DNA of 64,000 nucleotides from Rugosimonospora acidiphila (GTDB taxonomy: Bacteria; Actinomycetota; Actinomycetes; Mycobacteriales; Micromonosporaceae): contig NZ_BAABJQ010000026.1 in assembly GCF_039543385.1 (NCBI RefSeq), positions 62,001-126,000 of the forward strand, written 5' to 3'. Below the pieces are notes generated by a model. It made no database searches and was not told the origin of the DNA. It saw nothing but the letters and a program-made list of their open reading frames with translations. Of the stretch, positions 19,101 through 28,606 are shown piece by piece (the stretch's first letter is position 1; every line of letters begins with the position of its first letter). Made by a program: the position numbers and the translations under genes.

Positions 19101-21837
19101 GGGCGGCCTGCGGTGCGGTCGCGAGGCGGTCGATCGCGGCCAACTGCTCGTCGAGGTACGGGTGCGCCTCGGCGAGCACCCGCGGGATGTACTCGCCGAG
19201 GGTGAGGCCCGGATCGCCGGTCACCACCTGCGCCGGCTGGTAGAGGTACCGCCAGCGGCTGGCGTCCTCGACGTCCGAGCCGGCCTCGGCGACGTGGATG
19301 AAGCGGGGCTCGGCCCGCGCGGCGGCCAGTTGGGCGGGGTTGAGCACCTGGTGCGAGGCGAGCAGGTCGAGTCCGGTGTCGACGAAGCTCAGGTCGAGCG
19401 CGTGCCGGGCGAGCAGGTAGAGCAGGGCCGAGGGCGGGGTGTCGGCGTCGAAGCCGGCCTGGCGGCGCAGCGTGTCGTGCGAGGTGCGCGCCGCCGACGC
19501 GAGCCACTGCAGGTAGTTGAGGCCGTCGGAGCGGTGCACCGACAGCGGCAGCGTCGGCGACGGCGGTGCCACGTCGACGATGTCGCCGGAAAGCCGGCTC
19601 GGCGCCCGCAGGAACAGCTTGGTCAGGAGGTCGGGCTGGGTGCCGTCCGGTGCGGCCGCGACGCCGAGGGTGGACAGCACGCGCAGCCCGTCCCGCAGGT
19701 ACCCGGCGGCGATCCGGGCGGCGTCGGCGCGCACCGAGCCCGGTGCGAAGCTCATCAGGTTGACCAGCTCGTCGACGGTCTCGGCGTAGCGCTGGTAGTA
19801 CTCCACCGATGCCGGGTGCAGCCCGACCACGTCGAGCAGGGCCTGCTGCGGGTCCTGGCCGGCCCGCCCGACGCGCGCGACGCCGCCCGCGAGCCGCCGC
19901 CAGGTCGGCGCGACCGCCTCGGCCAGCGCGAACACCGTGCCCAGATACCCGGGCGGAAGCCCGCCCGGCCCGGTGCCCCGCTGCTCCGGCAGGTCGAGGA
20001 ACCATCGCGCGCGGGACCACGCGGTGGTGGGTAGCACTCCGTACGGCTGGCGGCCGATCCGGATGGCGGGTGCGGTCCCGCTGCCCAGCACGAAGCGGGT
20101 GAAGAACGACCGGGTGTCCACAATGGCCGGTGCCGACGCCAGTGGGGACATCATCGGGTCCAGGAAGTACCCGACGGTGGCCGGCCAGAGCGCGAGGTTC
20201 ATCGCCCGGTCCGTGGCCAGGTCGGTGCCGAAGTATCCGGGTGAGCGCTTGAGCAGGTCGGGGTCGACGCCGAGCAGGCCGGCCAGCCAACGCCCGTCGG
20301 TGCGGGTGCGCCAGTCGACCGGGTCGGCACCGGTGGCGCGCACGAAGAAGTCGTCGTAGGCCGCGTCCGGGTCCTCCCACCACGTGTACCCGGAGGTGTC
20401 CTGGTCGGTGTTGTTGGTGGGCATGCCCTGGGGCACCAGGGCCAGGCCCTTGCGGCTGTTCTGGTGGTGGGCGATCAGCGTCTGGAGGTCGACGGCACCG
20501 TCGCGGGCGTCGTCGCGCAGCCGGACCCCCAGCACGATCAGGCGATCGAAGCCCGCGAGGGCCTGCTCGTCGGTCAGGTCCACCCGGAAACCCATGCCGG
20601 CGTTCACGGCCTGCTCGAAGTCCACGGTCCAGGTCATCGCGGCCGGTACCGTCAGGTCGCCCTGCTCGTCCAGGGACAGGCCGTCCGCCGGATCCTGCAG
20701 CGGATCGGGCCCGACCGCAAGTCGCGCCGGTATCGGCGCTCCGACGACGGTCCGGGTGGCGGTTGCGCCGGTGAACCCGACCAGCACGAACCGCTCGGGC
20801 AGCAGCCAGGCGGTGGCCGGCGTGGACCAGGGCTGCCCGGTCGTGGGCAGGTCCGGGGGCAGGTCGAGGAGGGCGACGTGGACGACCATGCCGGCATCGC
20901 GGACGACGACGGGGTCGGTGAAGTTGACCGGTTCGAGGCCGGTGACGACCTCGGCGGCCCGGGCCGGGCCGAGCGCCGCGTCCAGGGCCGCCCGGGCGGT
21001 CGCCAACCCCTCGGCGCTGGCCTGCCAGGCGGCGGCGAAATAGTCGGCGATCGGCGCCTTTTCCGCCTCGGGCACCGGCGCCGGCGGCACGATGACCAAC
21101 ACCTGGTCGCCGTCGGCCGCGGTCGGCTCGTCCTGCGGATTGAGCGGCGCGTACTGGTCGAGCAGCCAGCGGGCCCGGCCCGCGCCGTGGCTCTTGGCCA
21201 GCGAGCGCCAGGCCGCCCGGCGCCCCGCGTCGGAGCCGCGCGCGCGCCACACGGCGATCCAGTAGAGCCGGGTGTTCGCCCGCTCCACCTCGGCGACCTG
21301 CGGGTCGAAGGTGTCCACCAGGACGTCGTCGGGGAAGACCCGCACCCACAGCTGTGCGCGGCCGTCGGGCCCCTTGCCGAAGCGCGTCTCCAGCCGCGTC
21401 GGGAACAGCAGGAACGGGTGGGTGTCGGGCAGGTTGGCCACGGCCTTGGTCGGGTCGGAGAGCGGCTCGAACGCCGAGCGCAGCTCGTTCTCCCGGTCGC
21501 GGGCCGCGGCCAGCGCGGCCGCCTGCTCGCGGGCCTTCGTGTCGGCGGCGGTCAGCCGCTCACGCAACTGCTCGACGCGCGCCGTACCGCTCGCGCCGCC
21601 GGCTGGGTTCGCGCCGCCGGCTGGGTTCGCGCCGCCGGCTGGGTTCGCGCTGCCGGCTGGGTTCGCGCCGCCGGCCTGGCTCGTGCTGCCGGCTGGGCTC
21701 GCGCTGCGGGCCAGCCTGTCGATCTCGCGTCGCAGGCGCTTGCCCGCCTGAGTCGCCGCGCGGGCCTCGGCCTCGGCCGCCACCCGGGCGTTTTCCGCAC
21801 GGCGCAGCGCCGCGCGGCTGTCCTCGAAGCTGGTCAT
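16126..21837 (-). CDS. Giant 1903-aa uncharacterised protein with coiled-coil N terminus
   Basis: This is the largest gene of the window. The start MTSFEDSRAALRRAENARV (21837) lies 4 bases after the preceding stop, with GGATGAG upstream. Residues 1-50 and 85-120 form heptad-like, charged Ala-rich helices separated by a six-residue repeat (NPAGGA type). The rest is a large soluble-looking region with recognisable blocks such as DTHPFLLFPTRLETRFG (about 135), GMGFRVDLTDEQAL, ALWPATVGYFLDPMM (about 560), IRIGRQPYGVLPTTAWSR (about 600) and several long Ala/Leu helices towards the C terminus. There is no signal peptide, transmembrane helix, P-loop or known enzyme motif. It shares the PFLLFP/RIGRQPYGVLP style with no family that I can name. 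Confidence 0.87.
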   Translation of the reverse strand: MTSFEDSRAALRRAENARVAAEAEARAATQAGKRLRREIDRLARSASPAGSTSQAGGANPAGSANPAGGANPAGGANPAGGASGTARVEQLRERLTAADTKAREQAAALAAARDRENELRSAFEPLSDPTKAVANLPDTHPFLLFPTRLETRFGKGPDGRAQLWVRVFPDDVLVDTFDPQVAEVERANTRLYWIAVWRARGSDAGRRAAWRSLAKSHGAGRARWLLDQYAPLNPQDEPTAADGDQVLVIVPPAPVPEAEKAPIADYFAAAWQASAEGLATARAALDAALGPARAAEVVTGLEPVNFTDPVVVRDAGMVVHVALLDLPPDLPTTGQPWSTPATAWLLPERFVLVGFTGATATRTVVGAPIPARLAVGPDPLQDPADGLSLDEQGDLTVPAAMTWTVDFEQAVNAGMGFRVDLTDEQALAGFDRLIVLGVRLRDDARDGAVDLQTLIAHHQNSRKGLALVPQGMPTNNTDQDTSGYTWWEDPDAAYDDFFVRATGADPVDWRTRTDGRWLAGLLGVDPDLLKRSPGYFGTDLATDRAMNLALWPATVGYFLDPMMSPLASAPAIVDTRSFFTRFVLGSGTAPAIRIGRQPYGVLPTTAWSRARWFLDLPEQRGTGPGGLPPGYLGTVFALAEAVAPTWRRLAGGVARVGRAGQDPQQALLDVVGLHPASVEYYQRYAETVDELVNLMSFAPGSVRADAARIAAGYLRDGLRVLSTLGVAAAPDGTQPDLLTKLFLRAPSRLSGDIVDVAPPSPTLPLSVHRSDGLNYLQWLASAARTSHDTLRRQAGFDADTPPSALLYLLARHALDLSFVDTGLDLLASHQVLNPAQLAAARAEPRFIHVAEAGSDVEDASRWRYLYQPAQVVTGDPGLTLGEYIPRVLAEAHPYLDEQLAAIDRLATAPQAALERALAGHLDCCSYRLDAWRGGLVGAQLAHLRGDDGLRASGSPGILIGAYGWLEDVRPKPATTTPVTLDDELAVVFQRPQDAPLTRDPAGGGHLHAPSLDQAVAAAVLRSGYLANASAGDPGALDINLSSARVRTALAVIDGIRSGQSLGALLGYRLERALHDRDDLFLDRLIAGLRRLFPLAGNRQASTATDDPTVPVTAIEARNVVDGLALVEHLDTLGDDPAYPYGLDGLPDLVDLAATSPLDPGQVGAIVDATVTGLRDVNDAVADLAMAESVFQVVRGNHDRAAGTLDAFAKGTFPPIPDIATTPRSGAALTHRVGLHLPGGMDPLDPANTTPRTKGEPALNAWAAGLLPPMSALMATVGYRDPVSGLDVTREFSMADLGLLPIDLLQLAGSGTDGTMPGLDELLLHHARRESALRDDVAPRPSYPPTSSTGTPLFAAIPLVASLRGLVLGSRPLRPTDLELAADAARTHDSAVLARADKAEAVVAALTGAVAPLRALAAELDAAVGEAVAEPDATAAALAAIDGWVSAYGDAVDALRHFGLPGVDLGLAADRVRPQMAALLAAVNGLTERWAGKRAAFAALMDDYAHLPTTASDGDRYALLVRAGRAVATRVIAPLPPLADLVAAVGDLDDQLRQAVTDLGDLVATRPRLGALFDGVAAFGPRVPAFDAAPWDLTGYPPAILAVARDLLRASSAAVADIDTRLAGAGQLLDAVPGSAPARAPQLVLDAVRALLGDAFVVLPEFTLTSDRLAEWHNAWTDREAILAHLTTGPDASPFPVDDWLHGLARVRDKLRHAERAMLLGEAHSVPADLELTPLQFPYRPQDAWLGARFPATAPDGTPFTVDGDHLLYTAHVGPGAQFDPADPARAYCGVLIDEWVEVVPGTTETTGLAFHYDRPDAQAPQALLLATPPRFTGAWSWADLVDTLTETLDAAALRTVEPGQLDGTELARFLPAVLSSVTVLPITAALNFAYNNRVQDVLAREDS
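21593..21700. repeat. 18-bp minisatellite (six units) inside the 1903-aa gene
   Basis: Six head-to-tail 18-bp units (21593-21700) of the type GCGCCGCCGGCTGGGTTC encode the hexapeptide repeat A-N-P-A-G-G on the minus strand; units 2 and 3 are identical, the others differ by one to four bases. The unit keeps the reading frame, so slippage would change only the linker length between the two N-terminal coiled-coil segments. Confidence 0.85.
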
Positions 21838-21841
21838 CGGC

Positions 21842-24800
21842 TCATCCCTGGTGCGGTAGCAGCTCGGCGGCGTGCACGGCCATGAGCACCGGCGCCTGTA
21901 GCGCGACGTAGGCGAGTTCCGCGGCGCTGGCGGCGCTGCCCAGCGGGACGTGCCGGTCGCTCTCCCACTGATCGTGCTTCTCCTCGACCTCCGGCGCCGT
22001 CGGCTCCACGAGCGCGACGGTCGGGAGGCTGGCCACCCGGACCGGGTCGCCGTCGGCCCCACCCGGTACCACGTCGCTCCACGCGAGGTCGTTGTAGACG
22101 TTCAGGTCGCCCTCGCGCGAGGTGTCGAACCCGAAGCGGGCGTCGCCCGGCACCTCCTCGATCCGGAAGAACCAGCCGGGCTTGTCGTCGACCGTGTCGT
22201 CGCCCCGGGCCTGCTCCGCCGTCAGGTCGAAGCCGAACAGGAAGATGTCCGGGCGCACCCGTGCCTCGTACAGCGGCGTCAGGATCGGCTGCGCGTCGTC
22301 GGGCCGCCGCTCCTGGGACTTGTCCGGCGTCGGGTCGGTCGCGCTCACCGGCTGCCACCGGGCGGGCTGTGCGGAGATGATGGCGTTGGGGTATTTCTTG
22401 AGCAACTCGCCGCGGATGACGAGGACGAGTTCCTCCTCGTTGCGCCGGGTCGCCTCGCGGTTGTCGTGGTCGCCGAGGTGCGACAGTCGCGGCCAGTGAT
22501 CCAGCGGCGTGATGTCCTTGAGCGCCTCGCGGCCCGCCGCGGTGCCGGCGTCGGCGCGCAGCTGGGTGCGCACGTCCCAGAACTGGCGGAAGTAGCTGCC
22601 GCGCTGGTCGGTCGGGTACTCCCGCCACAGCAGCTCGCGGGCGAACTCGTGGTTGAGGCCGACGAGGTACGCCTCGATGAAGGACTGGTTGGTCTCCAGC
22701 AGCGTGACGCTGTTGGGCTCGACGTAGTGCAGCCCCGGCACGAACGCCTCGTCGGACAGGTCCACCAGGGGCTCGTACATGGGGCTGTCGAACTCCGGGT
22801 ACGCCATCGCCTCGACGAACCGCTCGCCGATCTCGGCGACCACGCGCGCCGGCAGCGTGACGCCGTCGAACACCGCGGCCGGCACCGTCACGGCCGGATC
22901 GGTGGCCGCGAGGATGCTGCCCGCGACCGTGGTCATCGACAGCGGCACCGGCACGGCGACCAAGCCGGCCTCGGCGCTGGCCGCGACGAGCCGGTAGTTG
23001 TCCCGCAGCGCGTCCTTGAACCGGACCGCGACCGCGTTGTCCGTGCCGCGGGGCGCCAAGCCCGGCCCCGGCGCGGGCAGCGGCACCGGGCTCACCAGCG
23101 TGAAGCCGGCGCTGCCCGGCAGCCGGTCGACCGCGGCCGGGGTCTGGTTGGCCGGCCGGACGAGGTCGGCGGCGCTGGCCCGGTCGCGCACCGCGAGCCA
23201 CCAGGGGACCGCGGCGAGCGCGAGGACGGTGGCGACCGCGGCGACGATCAGCGCGATCACCACGCCGCCCGTCGACGCGAGCGCGACCAGCCCGGCGACC
23301 ACCGCGACGAAAAGCACCAGCAGCGGCCACGGGACGCGGGCCAGCCAGCGCAGGAGGGTCGCGAGCGGGCCCGCCGGCGCGATCGCGTCGGCCAGGTCGT
23401 CGGGCGAGGGGGTGTCGGGCAGCGGCTTCGGCGGCGCGGTGTGAACCTCGCCGTCGTTGACCCGGTCGACGAGGGTACCCATGGGGCGCACCGGGGGCAG
23501 GCCGAGGCCGGTCGCCAGCCGGCCGCCCGGCCGGGCCAGGCGCCGCATGGTGGTGGACACCGTCGCCTCGGTCAGCGGGCTCTGCTTCACGCGGTACCGG
23601 ACGCTGAGGCCGGCGCTCACGACGCGGCGGTGCAGCGGCGCGGCCAGCGCCACCACCTGGCTCGCCGCCAGCTCGCTGGCCGGGGCCGCCCCGCCCAGCT
23701 GCCGGTACCACGTCAGCGAGGTGCGCGCCGCGAGCTGCCCCTGGCGGATGCGGGTGTTGGCGGCCAGCACGTCACCGATCTGCGCCCACGCCGCCGCCAT
23801 CAGCGACTCCTGGCGCGCCTGCACGACGTCGGTGCCGAACCCGGCCGCCACCCGCCAGCGCGGGTCGAGGTTCGTCTCGTGCAGCCAGTTTTCCCGGTCC
23901 GGCCGCGGCGTGCCGTCGGGCTCGGTGAGCAGGCGTTCGGTGAGCGCGTGCCAGCGGCCGTAGCTCGGTGGGACCACGACGGGGTCGTCGTCGGAGGCGG
24001 CCGGCGGTACGTCGGGCCCTGAGTTGGCCGTGACCCCGTCGCGGCCGTACGCGTCGGGGAGGTTCAGGAACGCGGCGAGCTGCCGCTGGAACGGGTGAGG
24101 GTACGGCTGGTCCCAGGCGTCGTAGCGCTCGGCCTCGGCCCGTTGGTCCGGTGGCAACGTCGCGCGGGGCGCCCGCAGCGCACCGCCGAGCCGCAGGACG
24201 CCGTCGCCGTCCGGGCCGGCGATGCCGGCGATCCCGGGCGCGGGGTCGCTGACGTCGAGGTCCCGGGTGCCCACCCGGCTGTCGACCACCCTCGGCTGCA
24301 GCACCCGGACGAGGTCCTCGAAGTCGCCGCGCTCGCCGGTGCGGAAGTACCACCGGTGGTAGACCGGCAGCTGGTCGGCCGCGGGGCGTACGGGGTAGGA
24401 CACGCCCCAGGCCGGCGCTGTCGCGGTCAGGCCGTTGGCCGGGTCCGTCATCAGCGGGGCGGGATCGATGCCGAGCCCGGCCAGCCGCCCGCTCTCGAAG
24501 GCCGGCACGAGGAACGCGTGGTAGGCGGTGGACGGCGCCAGCTTGCGCGGGCACAACAGGCGCGACGAGGCGAGGTCGGGGTTCGCGGCCAGCGTCGCCG
24601 CCAGGGCGCCGGTGATGGTGGTGGTGTCGGTCGACACGATGTCGGTGGCGAGTTCGGCGTTGACGTGCACGTGCGCCCAGGCCGACAGCTCGCCCGGCGG
24701 CGCGATGCCGGTCAGGTCGACGAGGGTCTTGATGGCGGCGAGCGGCTGACCCGCGCCGCGACCCAGGTCCTGGAACTCCTCCTCGGACAGGACGATCAGG

Positions 24801-25168
24801 GCCAGCCACGGCAGCAACCGGCGCCCGTCGGCCGCCGCCGGCGTGTACCGCCAGGGCAGGTCCTCCTCGTAGAACTCGAGGCAGACCAGGTGGTTGGGTT
24901 CGAAGTTGGTCGTCCAGTCCGGTGGCTCGCGGCGGGAAATCGCCGACGGGTCCACCCCGATGATGTCGCCCGGCCCGTACAGCTCGACATGCTGGGGCGC
25001 GGTCGACGCGGGGGCCGAACCGTCGAGCCCGACCCCGGAGATCGTCACCTCGACGTCGAAGCCGGCCCGCAGCCGGACGGCCGGGTCGCCGGCCGGTGCC
25101 TGTACGCGGTTGCCGAAGCCGCTGCGCAGCCACGGCAGGAAGGTGTAGGTGCCGGTGTCGGCGGTCAT
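21842..25168 (-). CDS. Uncharacterised 1108-aa protein with a central pair of membrane helices
   Basis: This 1108-residue protein starts at ATG 25168, overlapping the upstream stop (ATGA). It begins TYTFLPWLRSGFGNRV without a signal peptide. The N-terminal half contains LVCLEFYEEDLPWRYTP and LLPWLALIVLSEEEFQD. Near residues 640-700 two hydrophobic helices (WPLLVLFVAVVAGLVALAS and VVIALIVAAVATVLALAAVPW) are separated by a three-to-four residue turn, a hairpin that would leave both halves on the same side. The C-terminal half includes YLVGLNHEFARELLWREYPT and FRQFWDVR, then a region with RPDIFLFGFDLTAEQ. I know no function. It could anchor the complex formed with its operon partners to the membrane. 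Confidence 0.86.
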   Translation of the reverse strand: MTADTGTYTFLPWLRSGFGNRVQAPAGDPAVRLRAGFDVEVTISGVGLDGSAPASTAPQHVELYGPGDIIGVDPSAISRREPPDWTTNFEPNHLVCLEFYEEDLPWRYTPAAADGRRLLPWLALIVLSEEEFQDLGRGAGQPLAAIKTLVDLTGIAPPGELSAWAHVHVNAELATDIVSTDTTTITGALAATLAANPDLASSRLLCPRKLAPSTAYHAFLVPAFESGRLAGLGIDPAPLMTDPANGLTATAPAWGVSYPVRPAADQLPVYHRWYFRTGERGDFEDLVRVLQPRVVDSRVGTRDLDVSDPAPGIAGIAGPDGDGVLRLGGALRAPRATLPPDQRAEAERYDAWDQPYPHPFQRQLAAFLNLPDAYGRDGVTANSGPDVPPAASDDDPVVVPPSYGRWHALTERLLTEPDGTPRPDRENWLHETNLDPRWRVAAGFGTDVVQARQESLMAAAWAQIGDVLAANTRIRQGQLAARTSLTWYRQLGGAAPASELAASQVVALAAPLHRRVVSAGLSVRYRVKQSPLTEATVSTTMRRLARPGGRLATGLGLPPVRPMGTLVDRVNDGEVHTAPPKPLPDTPSPDDLADAIAPAGPLATLLRWLARVPWPLLVLFVAVVAGLVALASTGGVVIALIVAAVATVLALAAVPWWLAVRDRASAADLVRPANQTPAAVDRLPGSAGFTLVSPVPLPAPGPGLAPRGTDNAVAVRFKDALRDNYRLVAASAEAGLVAVPVPLSMTTVAGSILAATDPAVTVPAAVFDGVTLPARVVAEIGERFVEAMAYPEFDSPMYEPLVDLSDEAFVPGLHYVEPNSVTLLETNQSFIEAYLVGLNHEFARELLWREYPTDQRGSYFRQFWDVRTQLRADAGTAAGREALKDITPLDHWPRLSHLGDHDNREATRRNEEELVLVIRGELLKKYPNAIISAQPARWQPVSATDPTPDKSQERRPDDAQPILTPLYEARVRPDIFLFGFDLTAEQARGDDTVDDKPGWFFRIEEVPGDARFGFDTSREGDLNVYNDLAWSDVVPGGADGDPVRVASLPTVALVEPTAPEVEEKHDQWESDRHVPLGSAASAAELAYVALQAPVLMAVHAAELLPHQG

Positions 25169-28100
25169 GGCCGCTCCCGCAGTTCGGTGGAGCGCAGAAC
25201 GTGGATGGTGTCGCGCAGCGCCGGGTCGCGCAGGACCTGGGTGCGCACGAAGTCGTCGGCCTTCGCCTTGCTGGTGAAGACGGCGTCGGGGCCCACCGGC
25301 GAGTTGTCCCGGGCGTTCGCGACCACGTAGGTCGCCGCCCCGACCGTGATCGGGGCGGCGAACGGGTCGAGCGTGCGCGCCCGCTCCCGCGACAGCGACG
25401 CGCGGGCGGTCGCGTTGCCGCGCAGCAGGTGGACGAAGAACTCGAGGCCGACGCGGAAGAAGCTGGACAGGTGCCGCTTGAAGTTCGAGTCGATGACGAT
25501 GAGCTCGTGCAGTACCGCGCGCTTGACGGCGTGCGAGGTGGTCAGGTCGCTGCCGTCGACGGTCAGCAGCACTCCGGCGTGCTGGTCCTCGAACGCCGGC
25601 GAGGCGAGCTTCTGCGTGTCGGTGAGCTTCTGGAACTGCGAGGTGGCGAACGGCTCGTCGGTGTCGCCGAGGCGCCGCAGGCCCGGGTCGGTGACGGTGA
25701 CCGCCAGCCGTTCGACGTCGCCGACCGGCTGGTTGCCGACGGTGTCCAGGTGCAGGTCCAGCGGTACCGCGCGCTGTGCCACGCGCAGCGATCCGGCCGG
25801 GTGCAGCACGATCCCGGCGGCCGGGTCGATCTGGCGCAGCGACACCGGTACCCGGCCGCCGGACGGTGCGACCGCCGTCCAGTTGTCCGGCTTGAGCAGC
25901 TCGTCGTGCACTATTCCGAGCGCCGCCACCGCCGGTACGAGCGTGTCGGCGTCCTCGCCCCAGGTCTCGCTGAACGGTACGTCGAGATCCCAGAACAGCA
26001 GGGAGATCGAGCCCTCGCCCTCCACGTGCCACGGCGTCGTGCCCTCCAGTTCGCCGTGGAAGCGGACGCTGAACAGCCCGACCCCGAAGACGGTGACCGA
26101 CAGCGACGCCGAGAACATGATGTCGAAGTAGAACGGGGAGAACCGGAACAGCGCGTCGAAACCGAGGTGGCCCTCGACGTTGAACCCGTCCACGCCGAAG
26201 AAGACCTCGGCGTTGGCGCCGAACTGCACGGTGTTGGAGGTGACCGCGAAGTAGCCCTCAACCCGGATGCGCGCCACCGACGTGTCGAGGATGCTGACGC
26301 TCAACCGGCGGGGCGACGGGAACGGCAGCGGGGGCGGGGTGAAGGACGGGTGGAACCCGCCGACGCTCACCACGAAGTCGGCGTCCGCGCCCCAGGCGAT
26401 GAGCAGCCCCAGCTCGCCGTCCAGCGTGATGAACAGGATGCGCGACTCGTACAGGCTGGCGAAGAACCAGATGCGCTGCCGGTCCGCCTCGTACGCGCCG
26501 ATGAAGTTGACCCGCAGGACCAGCAGCGCGGCGTCCTCGTCGGGCAGCACCACCGACAGCACGCCGAGCACCGCGATGTTGCCCGGCGGTATCTCGACGA
26601 TGACGCCGAGCGAGGCGGTGACCAGCGTCGGGGTGCCCCAGCCGAGCTTGGCCATCAGGCCGATGAGGAAGGTGCCCTCCTCGGTGGGGAAGAACCGGCG
26701 CAGGTCGCTGATGATGCGCGGCGCGTTCGCCACGACGTCGGTGGGGAACATGACGCTGGTGATGGAGCCGTCCCGGACCCCGGCGGCCAACTCCTGCAAC
26801 CGCGCCGTCCGGTTGATGCCGACCAGGCCGCCGACCGCGTTGAGGGTGAAGCCGAAGCCGAGCTGCAGCGGCGTGCCGAACTCCGCGGTCACGATGACCA
26901 GCAGGGAGAACCCGTTGCTGCCGTCGGGCATCCGGGTCGAGATCAGACCTATCGCGGACAGCGCGAGGAAGTCCTCCAGCACCAGCTCCACCGCGCCGGC
27001 GTACTCGCCGCGGTCGACGTCGATGTACAGGTACCCGCCGCCGCGCAGGACTTCCAGGTCGAGCGCGAGCCCGACGCCGTTGGGGGGTTTGAAGCGCAGC
27101 GCGGCGTCCAGCCCGCCGAAGCGGGCGGTGGCGTCGGTGTCGTCGCCGGCGAAGGACAGCGTGAGCTGCGCGCCCATCCGGTCGATCGCCGCCGAGAACG
27201 GGCCGAGCGCGCCGGTGATCGCCGTGGACAGCTCCAGCGTGAGCGTCCCGTCGTCGCCGATGCGCAGGATCACGTAGAGGTTGTCGAACTCGACGGGGCC
27301 GAGGCTCTGGTGCATGGGGATGGCCGACTCCAGGCCGCCGGCGGCCTGGACCACGAGCCCCTCGTTGCCGCGCCACTCCAGGCCGAGGTCGAAGCGGCCG
27401 GTGAGGTGCAGGCCGGCCAGCAGCGAGGCGAGGAAGCTGTCGGCGCCCTCCTGGCCGAGCGTCAGGGTCAGGCCGGTGAGATCTACGAAGATCCGTGGCT
27501 GCACCTGTACGGGGGCCGTGGTGCTGGCCCCGATCTCCAACTCCGCGCCGACCGAGATGTTCTCGGCCTCCAGGTGGATGAGGTCGTTGCCGCCGACGAT
27601 CGTGAACGGTCGGGCGTTGGAGTTCCGGTCGACTGCCAGGCTCACCTTGCCGGTGATGTCGGCGGCCTTCGGGGCTACCTCGATCTGGAACGGTGGGGTG
27701 AGGGTGGCGGCGAGCCCGCCCTCGGCGGTGACCGATCCGGCCAGCGTCGCCCCCCACGAGTCATTGAGGCCCACCCGGCCTTGCACGCCCTCGGTCAGCG
27801 TGGCGTCGACGTCCATGCGCAGCCCGGGCGGGTTGGTCGAGGAGTCCCGCCGCCAGGTGAACGGGCCCTTGCGGATGAACGCGTCGGGGCCGATCTGGCC
27901 GCCGTCGACCGCCACGTCGCGGCCGTAGAAGCCGGCGGCGATCCGGAAGAGTTCGAGCGGGTCGAAGGTTGGCGAGCCCCAGCCGACCACCGCGGCGAAG
28001 TGGCCGGCGGGGTCCTGGATCAGGCCCCGCAGCCGGTCGAGCCGGATCGCCTTGCGCACGTAGCGGCGGGTCGAGGGGTCGGCGGGGTCCTCGTCGACCA

Positions 28101-28587
28101 CCGTCCAGTCGATCAGTCCCAGCAGCTTGAGCAGGAACGTCAGGCGTGGCCGCTGGATCTCGATGGTCGAGATGATCAGGTAGTCGGCGATCTGACGGGC
28201 CAGGGCGGTGAGCAGCCCCTCGACCGTCGCGCGCTGCCCCGCGTCGGCGATGGCGGCGGTGCGCGCGGCCAGCGCCTCGACGAACCGGCGGGCGGCGTCG
28301 AACAGGGCCACGAGGCCGTCGATGAGGCTCACCACCGCGGCGAGCAGTGCCGGGTTGTCGCCGGAGGCCACGGCGGCCTCGAGGGCGTCCGCGGCGGTGC
28401 TCAGCGTGCCGCCGGCGGTACCGAGCGCGGTACCGGCCGCGGTCACCGCGGGGTCGGTCACGAACTCGTCGGGCAGGCGCACCCCCAGCACGTCGGTGTC
28501 GAGATCGGCGGTGAACGAGCCGCCGGCACCGAGCGCGCGGGCCAGCCATACCGCGGCGCGGGCGATCATGATCTCTTCGGCGGCCAT
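25165..28587 (-). CDS. DUF6603-like beta-rich protein (1140 aa)
   Basis: The N-terminal 200 residues are helical and Ala-rich (LSTAADALEAAVASGDNP, then ARQIADYLIISTIEIQRP). From about residue 280 to 900 the protein is a long run of alternating hydrophobic beta strands with short turns, for example GVGLALDLEVLRGGGYLYID, FGFTLNAVGGLVGINR and LPFPSPRRLSVSILDTSV. This pattern, with the GLVGINRTA and FFP..EGTFLIGLMAKLGWG blocks, matches proteins annotated as DUF6603, for which no activity is established. The extended amphipathic beta array could form a groove, barrel or large scaffold; this is inference. It follows the S8 protease gene by 19 bases and overlaps the next gene by 4 bases. Confidence 0.85.
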   Translation of the reverse strand: MAAEEIMIARAAVWLARALGAGGSFTADLDTDVLGVRLPDEFVTDPAVTAAGTALGTAGGTLSTAADALEAAVASGDNPALLAAVVSLIDGLVALFDAARRFVEALAARTAAIADAGQRATVEGLLTALARQIADYLIISTIEIQRPRLTFLLKLLGLIDWTVVDEDPADPSTRRYVRKAIRLDRLRGLIQDPAGHFAAVVGWGSPTFDPLELFRIAAGFYGRDVAVDGGQIGPDAFIRKGPFTWRRDSSTNPPGLRMDVDATLTEGVQGRVGLNDSWGATLAGSVTAEGGLAATLTPPFQIEVAPKAADITGKVSLAVDRNSNARPFTIVGGNDLIHLEAENISVGAELEIGASTTAPVQVQPRIFVDLTGLTLTLGQEGADSFLASLLAGLHLTGRFDLGLEWRGNEGLVVQAAGGLESAIPMHQSLGPVEFDNLYVILRIGDDGTLTLELSTAITGALGPFSAAIDRMGAQLTLSFAGDDTDATARFGGLDAALRFKPPNGVGLALDLEVLRGGGYLYIDVDRGEYAGAVELVLEDFLALSAIGLISTRMPDGSNGFSLLVIVTAEFGTPLQLGFGFTLNAVGGLVGINRTARLQELAAGVRDGSITSVMFPTDVVANAPRIISDLRRFFPTEEGTFLIGLMAKLGWGTPTLVTASLGVIVEIPPGNIAVLGVLSVVLPDEDAALLVLRVNFIGAYEADRQRIWFFASLYESRILFITLDGELGLLIAWGADADFVVSVGGFHPSFTPPPLPFPSPRRLSVSILDTSVARIRVEGYFAVTSNTVQFGANAEVFFGVDGFNVEGHLGFDALFRFSPFYFDIMFSASLSVTVFGVGLFSVRFHGELEGTTPWHVEGEGSISLLFWDLDVPFSETWGEDADTLVPAVAALGIVHDELLKPDNWTAVAPSGGRVPVSLRQIDPAAGIVLHPAGSLRVAQRAVPLDLHLDTVGNQPVGDVERLAVTVTDPGLRRLGDTDEPFATSQFQKLTDTQKLASPAFEDQHAGVLLTVDGSDLTTSHAVKRAVLHELIVIDSNFKRHLSSFFRVGLEFFVHLLRGNATARASLSRERARTLDPFAAPITVGAATYVVANARDNSPVGPDAVFTSKAKADDFVRTQVLRDPALRDTIHVLRSTELRERP

Positions 28588-28606
28588 GCCGGTCCGCTCC
28601 CGTCTG

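Noticed and set aside
17675..21349. 1224-codon frame overlapping the 1903-aa gene on the same strand
   Set aside because: Its translation is Arg/Pro/Gly-rich noise; the 1903-aa frame is coupled to its neighbours and has normal amino-acid composition.
21593..21700. Possible CRISPR array
   Set aside because: The units are contiguous 18-bp repeats without spacers and encode an in-frame peptide repeat; no cas gene is present.
14252..22062. NRPS or PKS megasynthase for the giant genes
   Set aside because: None of the core motifs (adenylation, condensation, ketosynthase, carrier-protein serine) is present.
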